Assembly (NCBI GenBank): GCA_037367405.1 | Contig: JAZKJV010010753.1 | Coordinates: forward strand, 744,001-808,000 | Direction of reading: 5' to 3' | DNA: 64,000 nucleotides | Origin: Ottelia alismoides | Lineage: Eukaryota > Streptophyta > Magnoliopsida > Alismatales > Hydrocharitaceae | In this document: in pieces, positions 37,048 through 48,566 of the stretch | How positions within the stretch are numbered: the first letter of the stretch is position 1 | Layout of the letters: each line of letters opens with the position of its first letter | Position numbers and translations under genes: made by a program | The notes under the pieces: generated by a model | What the model was told of the DNA's origin: nothing | Seen by the model: only the letters and a program-made list of their open reading frames with translations | Database searches by the model: none

Positions 37048-37420
37048 CATAACAAACCCCGATAAATCATCACAGTCAAATTCAATGTCCCTGTGTTATT
37101 AAAAATCAATAGTTCTGCAGAAAAATAAACTACTCTAATCTACGATTATTTCGCGGCTATTCCGTGGCTCCCGCACTTCGGTTCTCCTCCTCGCGCTATC
37201 CTGTGGCTCCGTACAGAAGAGAGCCGCCTCTGAATCCCGCGGTTGCTTCAGCTTCCAAAAAAGCCGCCTCGGTCCTCGATCCCTCGCAAGAAAGAGAAAT
37301 AGAAGTGTGTCAGACCAAATTATTATAAAAATAAGAAAATAATATTAGAGAGAAAAATATCTACAGCAATGAACAAAAAGCCGTGGAAAACCATGAAAAA
37401 TAAAAAATACTAAGCCGTGC

Positions 37421-37438
37421 TCCCCGGCAACGGCGCCA
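37421..37438 (-). other. tRNA-Asp primer-binding site of element 1
   Basis: The plus strand is TCCCCGGCAACGGCGCCA, identical to the 3' end of plant tRNA-Asp with its CCA. The minus strand is therefore the primer-binding site, and this fixes the orientation of the element. Confidence 0.95.
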
Positions 37439-37440
37439 TT

Positions 37441-40400
37441 CTGATCAAAAATCAAGACCACCAAATCAGATAAATCAATAAAAATGAATAGCGGACTTTG
37501 CTATTTATTTAACCTGGTATAGCGACCAGGTCGAACTCAAGGAGCACGAATTGGCCTTACGACCTACGAAGTAGACAAAAAGATAAAAAAAATGAGAGAA
37601 AATGTTTTTGGTGGATTTTAAATGTTTTTAATTTTTTTATGTTTTTAATTATATAAGAAAAATGAACAGACAAGTGAAAAAGCCAACAAACCACTATTTA
37701 TTAAACACGCCAAATAAAGTCATAAAAATCTAATAAAATTATTTTTGTGTTGTTTATATTATAAAGTGTTTTTGAAGAAATTTTCAGACTTTTTCAATTT
37801 TTAGTTGATTTTATAAAAATCAAGAAAGGGGAAAACAGTGGATCAGTGTGCAGCCAAATTTGAAAGGCCAATTAAAAATATATAATTGGCTTATAAAACT
37901 TTGGAGACAATTTTTATTAAAAGTAGGAACAAAAACTAAGCTACAGAAAAAAATTGTCATTTTTTTGAATTTTTAAATTTTTTAATAATTTTTATAAGAT
38001 TTCTAGGATTTTGTGATTTTTAGGGGTTTTATAAATCCAAATGACACAAAAATTGGATAGAAATTTAAACACAACAAAATAAACAATCTCTAATTTTTTT
38101 AAGAATTTTTAGAAAAGTTTCTATATTTTTAGTTGATTTTCTTTTTCAAATAGTAGCAAAATTATGTGTTTTTGAATTTTTAAATATAGTAAAAAGCAAG
38201 GAAAATGTCCCAAAATATTAGTGAAATTTTTACACAGTGGCAGGAGCCACATGTCCAAATTTCACTCGATTTGGATTTTATTTGATATTTTATTCAACCA
38301 ACAAGAGAGCTACATCATACATGGACCTATTTGCAAGAAAACATAGTTCGGAGGGCTAAACTGTGTCACATGCGAAAACCTTACGGTTTAAAGTATACAT
38401 TTCACATATAACCAACACATGTCCAATTAAATCCACGCATAGGGGTATAAATGCAAATATTAAAACCAAAAATTCATTTCATAACATGGCATAAAACTCA
38501 AGCCCATACATGCAATTTGTCAAAAAACTCACGTGTCGAAGCACGTGTCTCACACAGGTAGGGACCAAATGCAAATAAAATAAACATAGGGTCCAAAGTG
38601 CAAATTATCCAAAATAAAAACAACTAGGAAAGATATTTACAGGACTAAACTACAAATGCAATAAGAGGAGGGGCCTAAGTGAAATTACCACTATTATTAT
38701 GATCGACGGACGAGGAAGCACCACGTGGAGATCCAACGGTGGAGAAGCGTGGTTAACCCTTCGCGAACGGACGTCTCTGATTCGATCCTCAGATGGATCT
38801 ATGGTCCCGGCCCCTTTGCAAACGAATGGTGACGATCTGATCTGAAGCAAGGGGGCGATCGGACGGTGCTGGAGGACTCTCGAAGAACAGGTCATCGGCG
38901 AACTTCGCCGGCCTAATACGCGCGGTGGAGAGGTCCTCGGACGCTACTGATATATGCGAAATGATGCTCGACGTCTTCCGCAGCTCGAGGATGACTTCGA
39001 TGGGGCTTGGAGCGAGCGGAGTGCTCCGGCGACGAAGACCACCCGAAGCTCCTGCTCCTGGATGTAGGACCTCTGGATGAGGCCCCTCTTGGCTTTCGAC
39101 CTGCACAGAAAGCTTCCTCGGTCGAGGGCAAATTGCCTCGACCCGGTGAGAGGTGGAATCTGTGATCGGATGAGGCGGGGCGGCGCTCTCCGGTGAAGCG
39201 ACGGCGGGGGAAAGCGAGGGTTCTGCTCCGAGGTGAGTAAGGGTGATCGGAGGGGTGTAGAAGATGGAGAGGGATCTCGTGGAAGTGATAGTCAGGTCGG
39301 ATTGACAAAAGGATGATCTGACCGAAGTAAAATGGCCATTGACTACCGGCGGTGCTAAATCGCAAAATCGAAATCTAAGTGTGTACAGAGGCTGAACAGG
39401 TTACCTAATGGTTGTAATCGACTGTGCTGGAGATCAGAGAGCTCCTGAGGCCTATGCCTCGATGGCTCGTCGAGGCCAGAGGATCAAGCTCGCTCGGTGG
39501 CGGAGCACGGCGGCGAAGCTCGCCAGATCAGTGGCTGCAGACCTCAAATCCTCGCTGCGACACCCTCCCTCGCTAACTGTCACTCTAGGAAGAAGAATGG
39601 AGGTCCAAGGGCTGGAAGGAGATAGCCAAAGATGGAGTGAAAGTTGCGGCGGAGCTGAGCAAAATAATGGTGGAGATCCGACAAAGATGGAGTTGGGCCG
39701 GGCACTGTGGTGCACGAATCCCTAGAACGATCCCCGGGCATGGGTTAATGAGGAATCAATGCTAATCGGGACCCGGGGTTTAGGTGAATGGCGATCGGAT
39801 CGGGTCTAGAAAATTTGGCGAAGTCGGGCACTCGAACACGGATCCGGGTGGAGTGGTCCGGGGAGGAGTTGACCGGGGGTCAACATCCCCCGTGGACCAA
39901 TCAGGAGCCGCCATTTATTAAATATTTGTAAATGAAATCAAAAATAGTAAATGGATTTATTTCAAAATATTTTCAACACAAAAAATGGTTATTTATTTTC
40001 AAAGTATTTTTTAGTGATTTTTATTTATTTTTTTGAACTATGTTTTAGGTATTTACATTATATTATTATTATATATAGGTATATATACATATGTATTTTT
40101 TATTTTTAGTTTAAATTGTTTATTTTTGTACAATTATTCCAATTTTATATTTTATTTATTTGCAACATAAAATTTGGAATAAAAAGGTATTTTTTTTATT
40201 TATATGATTTATTTACATTAGTTAAATAAATATATCTATGTACATATGTACATGGTATATACAATGTGGGAAATGACTTTTATTATTTTTAATTTTATTT
40301 TTATTTTTCTGATTTTTATTTGTTTTTATTAATATGTACAAATTGTGAGAAACTCCTTTTTATTTTTATTTTGAGGAAAATAAAATTATTTATATACATA

Positions 40401-40695
40401 AGTGTATGTGCAAGCATGATTGACGTTATCTCTCTCTACTTGGTTTCTTTTGCGGTCAGGCCCATGCTGAGCACTCCCTTGGGATTAGGTCACTCAATAT
40501 TTATTCTAAATATTTCCCTCTTTTTGTTTTATTTCTTTATTCCTTTATTTTTACACAAAAAAATATGTTCATTATGAATAATTACATGATGCATGCATTT
40601 TGATAATTTATGATATTTACAAATATTTACATGGTATTTTTCCAAGATTTCTTGCTAAAATAAAGGAATAAAGAGTGATGAATGGGGATTCATCA
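37441..40695 (-). repeat. 5' LTR of element 1 (right copy)
   Basis: About 3,255 bp, ending on the right with TGATGAAT-GGGG-ATTCATCA. Its left end beside the primer site starts at sequence corresponding to 28283 of the left LTR, so the last 85 bp of U5 are missing. The GC-rich block keeps about 240 bp (38980-39215) lost from the left LTR. No MITE is present. Confidence 0.9.
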
Positions 40696-40700
40696 ATGAG
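40696..40700. other. Target-site duplication of element 1, right copy
   Basis: ATGAG, identical to 28193-28197. Confidence 0.95.
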
Positions 40701-41282
40701 GCATGCCCAGTATGTCACAAATCTTGCCTAGACTCCTTTGGGGAGCATGCCATTCATTACCGTGAATTCTCAGGTTTTAAATATAGACATGATCTTATCG
40801 GAGATGTCCTCTATGATGTTCTCAAGAAGGCTGGGGTTGCGTCAAAGAAAGAAGCACCTGTGAATTTTTTGTCTGATCCAAATGAGGGGAGATCCACACT
40901 CAGACCAGCGGATGTTTTAATTTTTGGTTGGGCTGGAGGAAAACATGCATGTGTTGATCTAACTGGAGTGTCTCCATTAGTTTGTCTGATAAAAAGTGAT
41001 TTTACTATGGGATACGCTGCACAGAAAGTTGCCTCAGCCAAAGCTGTTAAACATGAGATGTCTTGTATTAACAATCAACATGTCTTCATCTCTTTCGGGT
41101 TTGATACCTTTGGGTTCTTGGCGTCTGAAGCTGTAGAGCTCCTTAAGAGGGTCCAGAAAATTATGCATAGTAATGTTATGGTTTCCAGGTCTATGGATGT
41201 TGTGTTCCGAATAATTGGATTTGCCAACCAAAAGGGATTGATGGCGCAGCTTGCTGCCTGTCTCCCGACAGTTTCTTTGTAA
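40701..41282 (+). pseudogene. Non-LTR retrotransposon ORF, C-terminal part (zinc knuckle and endonuclease)
   Basis: Continues the ORF interrupted at 28197. It opens with CPVC and then GEHAIHY; a C-x2-C...H...C knuckle is expected here, with Tyr in place of the last Cys. After YRHDLIGDVLYDVLKKAGV comes a PD-(D/E)XK-like core: RPADVLIFGW (Asp near 40909), about 11 residues, CVDLTGVSP (Asp near 40955), then AAQKVASAK. CCHC plus this nuclease pattern C-terminal to an RT is the layout of R2-type, restriction-like-endonuclease retrotransposons. This part is open to its TAA stop at 41280-41282. Function is inferred from layout; no search was done. Confidence 0.72.
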
Positions 41283-41344
41283 TATGTACTTTTTTTGATC
41301 ATGTGACAAATATTTCTCTTTTGCACTAATTCATGTACTTTCAA

Positions 41345-41376
41345 GTGCGCGCGCGCACACACACACACACGCACAC
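41345..41376. repeat. (GC)n(AC)n microsatellite
   Basis: GTGCGCGCGCGC is followed by about ten AC repeats, 62 bp after the stop codon of the non-LTR ORF. It may be the 3' tail of that element or the boundary with the next one. Confidence 0.85.
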
Positions 41377-41382
41377 TATATA

Positions 41383-42526
41383 CACCTTTTTCTTTTTTAT
41401 CACCAAAATAACTGCAAATAAAAATATTTTCTTCTTGGACTTATACATAAAAATAAGTTGTAAATATTAAAAATAATTGCAAGTAGAATCATTGTACATA
41501 TTAAGAATAATGACACTTTGAAAAATCCATAAAACTATACTTGTTAGATCAATATCTTCTCCATAAAACCACTCAAAATAAATAAGACTCACTTTCATTG
41601 TGTTCAAAATAAAATAAGCTTTAAAATGAAAGTGGTTTCATTAAAATCATAGTGAAGATGTGAAAAGTGGCTTTTTGGAGTGTTATTGTACAATTTGTCT
41701 ATATTATAATTTTTATTATTTATTATTCTATTTATTTTCTTGTGTTTTTACAGAAATTGTATTTTTTAAATTTTATCCATGTTGTATCATATTCATATAA
41801 AATGCAAATAAAATGCATAAAGCTAAAAATAAAATAATGTACTTATACAATATGTATCCCACACATATATTGTATGTATCCTTATTTACTTAACATATTA
41901 AATTAAATTTTAAAAATAAAATAAAATAAATTTAAAATCCTTAAATATTTCTACAAACTAATAAATTAATAAATTACATAATTATTTGTAAAAATAATGT
42001 ATTAAAAATTGGGTTGTTGTATAGGTATTTTTACCTATGAAAAAAGGTTTTTATTTATTTTTATGTATTGATTTATTTTATTAAAATTAACAAAATTTAA
42101 GCTATTATTAACATTTTTTATTTTCAATTTTCAAATTAAACCAATTTTCTATTTATTTTATTAATTTCTCTTTTTATTTATTACCTATCTTGTCTTTTTC
42201 TATTTGTCTTGTAGTGGTTCAAGGCCTCTCATGGGACAGACCTGGGTTTGTTGACCCTAGAATATCCTGAATAACTAGCCTGACTACCACTTTCCCCCAA
42301 TTTATCCTAAACTAATTCTTTTTTCTTTCCTCTCAATTTCTGCACTTGATTACTCCTCTTGCATCAATCAATTAAGCCCAAATAAAATCTTCAATCGCTC
42401 GATCTTGTTTTGCACACCTCCGTGATTTCGAATTTTGCTGCAACTCATCCCTATTAATACATCCATATCTCCACCCTTTGCATTATCCATTTTTGAGTGA
42501 AATTCACTCCCAAACTCGATACATGT
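41383..42526 (+). repeat. 5' LTR of gypsy D, first part
   Basis: AT-rich, no gene. GAAAGTGGTTTCATTAAAAT (about 41630) corresponds to AAGGTGGTTTCATTAAATTC in element 3 (59702), and TGGGACAGACCTGGGTTTG (42230) lies where other LTRs have the TGGTCCACGGGGG inverted motif. Left border not resolved. Confidence 0.5.
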
Positions 42527-45500
42527 TGATAATTGGGGTTCAACGAGGGTCAGATATGTCCTCACAAGGTAAATACAAAGTCATTGTGGCAATAACTCAT
42601 GAAATCATGATAAATCAACAATTAATCCACGATTAAGAATCAAACAATGAAATAAAAGTGTGGAGATAAAATTTATTATATCTCTACAAAAGTTATGTAA
42701 AGGTGCAAGTATGTGTAGCGTGTCGAACAGCGGGAGCAAATAGGAGAATGGGGCATGTTAATGCATAAAAATTGTGAGTTCTTCCTATCTATTTATTTTT
42801 GTGGGTTCTTTATTTTATATTTTTTTATTAATTTCTATTGACATTTTTAGGGTTTTTTATTTTTATTTTATTTTTCTCATTTTTAATTTCCTTTTCTTTT
42901 TAGATATGTAACATAAGAATATATAATGCTATATATACAATATAGGGTAATATATATATAAATACTAATAAAAATAAAAAAACATAGAAAATAAAATATT
43001 TTTACTTTTTAAATAAATTTTGCTATTTTTGTGATTTTTTTAGTATTTTGCTATTTTTATAGATTTTTAAATTAAAAAATATACCAAATTAGTGATTTAA
43101 TAATTACATTGAATTAATTTGGAAATTAAAATAGAAAATAATGCCCAAAAATTTTCAAATCATTTTTATAGATAAGAAATAATATAAAGAAAATTTCAAA
43201 ATAAAAAATTATATTTTTGGATTTTAAGGTTTTTTTAGATTTTTTATAAAGGATTGTGGGGATTTTAATTTTTATGTATTTTCTTGTTCTATTTTTAGTG
43301 AATTTTGGTTTGAAGGGAGTGAAAATACTTAAATAAACAATATATATTTTTGGAATTTCTCAAAAAAGATTTTCTATATTTTTATGCCTTTTTAATTCGA
43401 AATGGGAATTCTTGTGCTCTTTACAATTTTTAATAGTAGGAAAAAGTCTTCAATTACAAAACTAAAAATGCAGTGTAAAAGTATGTACAAACAAGAGCTT
43501 AAACCTATTTGTGAGATTTTTTTGGAGCATGGACGATATATTTAATAAATAGAAATAACACATAAATAATCAATGAACTAGCATGGGCATAAATGTAAAT
43601 AAAATAAACTTGAAGTGTTCCCTACAATTTTTCCCAAAATATTATAACTACAATTCAGAAATTTTGGAGTAAATGTACATAATAAAATACACGAGGGATA
43701 TGCTGTAAAATACCCACCTCATGTGCGACGGCATGTGAGGTGAGTTGACAAGGGACCGATATGCAATATCAGAAAATCTAAGGTCTACTTGCAAATTTCT
43801 TAAAATAATTTATAACCGCAATTAAAAGTTTGCATACTAAATATTAATATACAAAAATAAGCGGTTGGATATGGAATTTTACTCCCAGTAAGCACGATCG
43901 GATGGTGTAGCTCTAACCACTTGCCATGTGTTGCAACTGAGATGTGCGATGCCCCTTCATGGCTGACGGTCCTGATTATATCTCTAAGGTGAGATCGACA
44001 GTGGTGGCGTAACAAAATCTGACGATTGCTGTGCTTTTCGAAGAACGAGATAATCCAACGACATTGGATGGGTCAGGATGAACTCAGGAAGAACTTGGCC
44101 CAGATGAACTTTGATCGACCCTAGCAACCTCCCTGATCCTCCTCCGACGCTGCTAAGATGAGGGATTCACTCTTGTGTATGCAGTTCGAAGACTCTTCAA
44201 ATGGTTTCGAGGTCCATCGATGGAACCTTGGAGCTCACAAGTATCTAGAGGTGCTTCACGTGTCACTCAAGCCCTCAGATGGTCTCCACTCAACCTGTAA
44301 AAATTCTCAATCGATTGGAGATGGAAGTGCGAGCTGGACAAGACTTTTAATGGGTGGATTGGTAGTGAGATGAGGTGATTCGGTTCATCTCGGGCAAACA
44401 ATGATGGAGGAAGATTAGCGGACCAGATCTGGAGTTGATATGGGTGGTTGGTTGCTGGAGCAAGGTGAAGAAGCGACGGGGAAAAGAATTGGATGGCCGA
44501 CGGGTTTAAAATATAAGTTGAGCACAGTGGGGGGTTTGATAAATAGAGTAGCCAGAGCTGGCGAACTCCAACAAATTTCTAAGTCCTGGTATAATCTAAA
44601 CAAGTAATTAAAATATGAAATATAAGTATGAAATTACTCCTAAGTACTAAGGCTACCTAAAGAGATAAGGAAAATGTACCTCCACTGACTAGAAGACAAG
44701 AACTGGACCTCGATATGGCGCGTGAGATGCATCTGGCACGGATCATGGATATTCAGAGATAAAATATCATAAAGAGTGCACGACCCCTCGAGCTCTGTAT
44801 CAATAGGGGAAATCGAGAATTATGGCATATTTCAGGTCTGACAGGGCAAGGAGAGTAGGTCAGCCAGTTGACCTGAGTTAATACTCGAAGTCACCTGGTT
44901 GGTCCATGTGGGCCAACCAGGAAAAACCATGCCTGGAATTATTTGCAAATTGGATAATAAATAAGTTATTAATTTTAAGTTATAAAATAAAAAGCTTTAA
45001 TAATTTCCACAGTATTTTATTATTATTATTATTTATTTTGAGTTTATTCATTACAAGTTAATTTTAAGGTTCCATTTATAGGTACCCTCCATTGAGTCGG
45101 TAAAGATCAAATCCGTTTATCAAAGTGCTTCTCCGATTGCTCAAGACATCTCTTTTCAACTGAAGAACAGAATCTCATTTCGTTCCATTTTGAGTCACAT
45201 AGTCAAGGAAGATGTAGTAGGGGTGGAGGGGATACGTATTTGTTGTTCAGGTCGATCAGAAGGTGTGGAGATATCCCGAACTGAATGCGGAAAGTATGGA
45301 AAAACATCTCGTAATGTTTTGGAATAGAACATCGATTATGCTCTCGTTCATCTACGTTGTGGGATTTAGGTATTATTTTGTATTTTTGATTTTATTATTT
45401 ATTTACTTATATCATATATTTATAACTTATTTTTATATACATAAATATATTTATTAATTTTTTTGATGTATTTTGTACACTTTAATAAATAGGGGTTTAT

Positions 45501-46274
45501 ATTATATAGGTTTAAGTATAGGTATTTCATCTATGCATTTTTTTACATATTTTAGTTTAATGTTTTATTTATGATTTTATTCTAGTTTAAATATGTACAT
45601 ATACTATAAATAATAATTACATAATTCTAAAAATATAAAAATAATAAACAACACGTAAAATGAATATTCTATTCTAGTATATATGTACAATAGGGGTCTA
45701 AAACCTAACTTTCACACCTTAACCACAAAAAAATATGAAACCACCTTCATCAAATATCTTATTAAAAGTTATAAACAATTAAAAGTGATTTTGATGCATT
45801 TTGAGTTTTTATTTAGGAGATATGGGTTTGGGAAGTTGGGGTTTTGGATTTTTATTTAGAGTATAAAATGAACACAATATATTATCTCTGTATTTAATCC
45901 TACAATTTCATGTACAAAGTTTCTTTATTTGAGGTATAAAAAATATAAAAATCATAGGTCCCAAAATGGACTTATTGATGAATTAAAGAATGGAATTTTT
46001 GATGTATTATTGGCCCTTATCTCCCCCTACTTTATTCCTTGTCGACCCAGTCATCAAGATGCCTAGTTCTCAAGGTTTAGGGTCATAAAATATCTTTGGT
46101 ATTTTATTCTTTTCTTTATTGTGTAATTTTGGCATTAACATTTTGTATTTTTATGCACAATAAATAGAATAATAAATGAAGGCTAATTTGTATAAAATAA
46201 TGTTATATACATGCATTAGCTAGGGTTTTTAAGGACAAAATTATAGAATAAGGTAATGAAATGGATATTCATCA
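42527..46274 (-). repeat. Solo LTR nested in the gypsy D LTR
   Basis: 3,748 bp, minus orientation. Right end is the terminal hairpin (TGATGAAT-ATCC-ATTTCAT on the minus strand), left end TGATAATTGG. Flanking pentamers CATGT (42522-42526) and CCTGT (46275-46279) match at 4 of 5. It has the family's GC-rich block (43870-44560), a TATA-like site (minus strand CTTATATTTTAAACCC, about 44505) and the inverted motif CCTGGTTGG...CCAACCAGG (about 44898-44925). Small open frames inside are not credible. Confidence 0.75.
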
Positions 46275-46279
46275 CCTGT

Positions 46280-48546
46280 AGAGAGTCGAGGTGACAACAA
46301 GGTTCCTGCATGATTGGGAGTACGTGAGAGTCACTCAGAGGTGAGATCCCATCACTTTCAAAGTTCTGCTGGGTGTTCAGTTTCTTGGAGCTTCCACCCT
46401 CGATTTGAGACCAATATCTTTTGACTCCACAGTTGGATATTTTTTGATGTTTAATTCCTTAATTTCCATTTGATTTTTGTCTTAGACCATATCATCTTCG
46501 ATCAACCTCTGATCTCCGTAATCGAGGTCATTCTTGTATTTTTTCCATTTATGATGATCCACTCACATCCAGCTATCAGTTATCCACTCTTCTTATGCCA
46601 TATAACCATCAGATCCACCACGAATCTGAACTTTGAGCTCAGACCTTCACACCCACCAGAGGTCGAAACATTCACAACAATTTCCTATTATTTTTGCTCA
46701 GTGAACAACAACAGAGAGTTGTCTCTGAGTATAGAATCATTTGCAGGATTTAAGGGCACCTTCTAAAGAGAGAATCGAGACCTAAGAGTAGAGTTTCAAG
46801 TGCTAGAGTGCCTTAGATCCAAGTCACCAATCAATGGGACCCAAACTATTTCCTCCTCCCAAATCATTGTTGTACGTCACCTGGGGGATACAGAAGTCAT
46901 TGGTTATCAGACCAGAGCTTAAGGGAAAGAGATCGAGGCAATCGAAACTCACCAACCTCTGCCTTCAAAGTGTTCTTCCAGTCACTTTCTCCAGCGTTGC
47001 ACCAAGAACATTCACTCCAGATCAGATCCATACCATTGGCCTAGCTTAAATTGCAAACCACTTGATCAGATCTAAAGCAGCAAAGATCGACCTTTAGATC
47101 TAACATGTGATGCATGAGATACTTAATGATTTTTGCACCTTAGGCATTTCCTTTCTTTTATTTGTAAATAAGTACAAAAGAGGCATGCGTCTGCTTGTTG
47201 CTTGCTTGAATAATTGCATTAGAGCCCTTTAAAATTTTTAAATTTGCTTTTAGTTTGATATGGACAAACTCAATTGTTGTAGCACATGTATTGCTGGAAT
47301 AATTACATTATTTGTCATATAATTTTATGTTATTATTTTCCTTTTGAAATAAAATTATTTGCATTTAGGCCGTGTCTAACGCATGTCACGTACGTTGGCA
47401 TGAGGCTTTTGTCATGATTTTACATTTTATATGATGCATTTGTTTATTATGTTATTGATTCAATACCTAGAAATAAATTAATTGTAGAAAAGATCCCTCT
47501 ATTGCTGATTAGTTGCTTGTTTCTTAAATTTGTTTAATAAATTTCCATTTGTCTCCAAAAATCAACAAAAAAAATATAATAAATTCCTTCTAATCTATGT
47601 TCTCACTAGTAATTCATTTTCAAAATTAGTAGTTTTGTTCTTTTTAAGAATTCAGAAATAACAAAAAATGGTTTGTTTACATTAGAAACTTCATAAAATT
47701 GAAAAATTGAATTAAAAATTTCACAAACATTGTCGATTGTATGTTTTGACTTGTTTTATTTTTCTGTAGAAATTGGTTTGAAAATTATTTCTAGTATTAA
47801 AAATTTAAAAATACATAAAACACTAAAAAATTTATTAAAAATCACAAAAAACTGAAAATAGCTTGTTTTAAATATTTATTGTGGTTTCTGTTTGACTTTA
47901 TTTCCAATATTTTTGATTTTATTTTGTATTTTAAAAATTTAAAAATAGTAGATTGATTTTATATTGCTTTATGCTTGCAATTTTAATTTAGTTTGAAAAT
48001 TTTTAAAAAAATCTAAAAATGCAAATATCATAAAAATAGCAAAAACTGTCAGAAATACAAAAAGATTTTTATTTGAATTTTCTTTTTATTTTTATTATTT
48101 TATAAAAATCCATAAAGACCTCTTTCATTCTTTATTTACATTTTCTTGTATTTTTTGAAATAAAAAAGATAAAAATATGCAAAATTAAAAATCACTAAAA
48201 AATAAAAAATAAGGAAATATAAAAATTAAAAGTTACAAAAATCCATTAAAATTCAATAAGCATGAAAAGACATAAACGCCATAAAGATAAAATGAAAAAG
48301 AACCTTCTTTGATTTTCATAAACTAATAACCCTCTAGTTTTGTGGCCTCCCCGAGTTTGGTCAATCAGGCTATATATGTAAAACAATAGCAATCTTCTAG
48401 CATTTTCCTTTTTGTGATGTATTTCTTCGAGTTGAACAAATTTTTTGTTTGAGACTATTTTGGTTATGACAAACACATTCACATTTTGCATATTTCATCT
48501 CATTTTTTATTACAATAATTAAAACATGAAAAATCTCATCTCAACA
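46280..48546 (+). repeat. 5' LTR of gypsy D, second part
   Basis: Continues from 42526. The first 800 bp are the less AT-rich block (chance frames at 46470-47049), the rest is very AT-rich. It ends ...TCTCATCTCAACA two bases before the degenerate primer site. Confidence 0.55.
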
Positions 48547-48548
48547 AA

Positions 48549-48566
48549 TAGCGTTGTTGATAGGGA
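48549..48566 (+). other. Degenerate tRNA-Asp primer-binding site
   Basis: TAGCGTTGTTGATAGGGA matches 12 of 18 bases of TGGCGCCGTTGCCGGGGA. The hairpin near 49008-49027 lies about 450 nt further on, the same spacing and order as in elements 1 and 2. Confidence 0.55.

Larger units (their letters stand above)
36002..37420 (-). other. 5' leader of element 1
   Basis: Non-coding leader between the primer site and gag. It holds two conserved hairpins (36247-36307 and 37028-37047), each annotated separately. Short open frames at 36359-36805 are not shared as frames with element 2 and look like chance. Confidence 0.65.
28198..40695 (-). mobile_element. Element 1: gag-only long-LTR retrotransposon
   Basis: 12,498 bp with TGATGA...TCATCA ends and a perfect 5-bp duplication (ATGAG). 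Minus-strand order: 5' LTR (40695-37441), exact tRNA-Asp primer site, leader, gag (36001-33884), hairpin array, antisense ORFs, polypurine tract, 3' LTR (31697-28198). The 5.7-kb interior has no readable protease, RT, RNase H or integrase, so it fits non-autonomous classes known from plants (LARD, or TR-GAG elements that keep only gag). The LTRs differ by roughly one base in ten where I compared them, plus large indels, so the insertion is not recent. Confidence 0.92.

Noticed and set aside
37421..37438. Possible tRNA-Asp gene (matches the tRNA 3' end)
   Set aside because: Only the last 18 nt match; no acceptor, D or anticodon arm lies upstream. It is a retrotransposon primer-binding site.
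41034..41374. Minus-strand frames opposite the endonuclease part
   Set aside because: Shadows of the plus-strand ORF at 40701-41282, which has the recognisable motifs.
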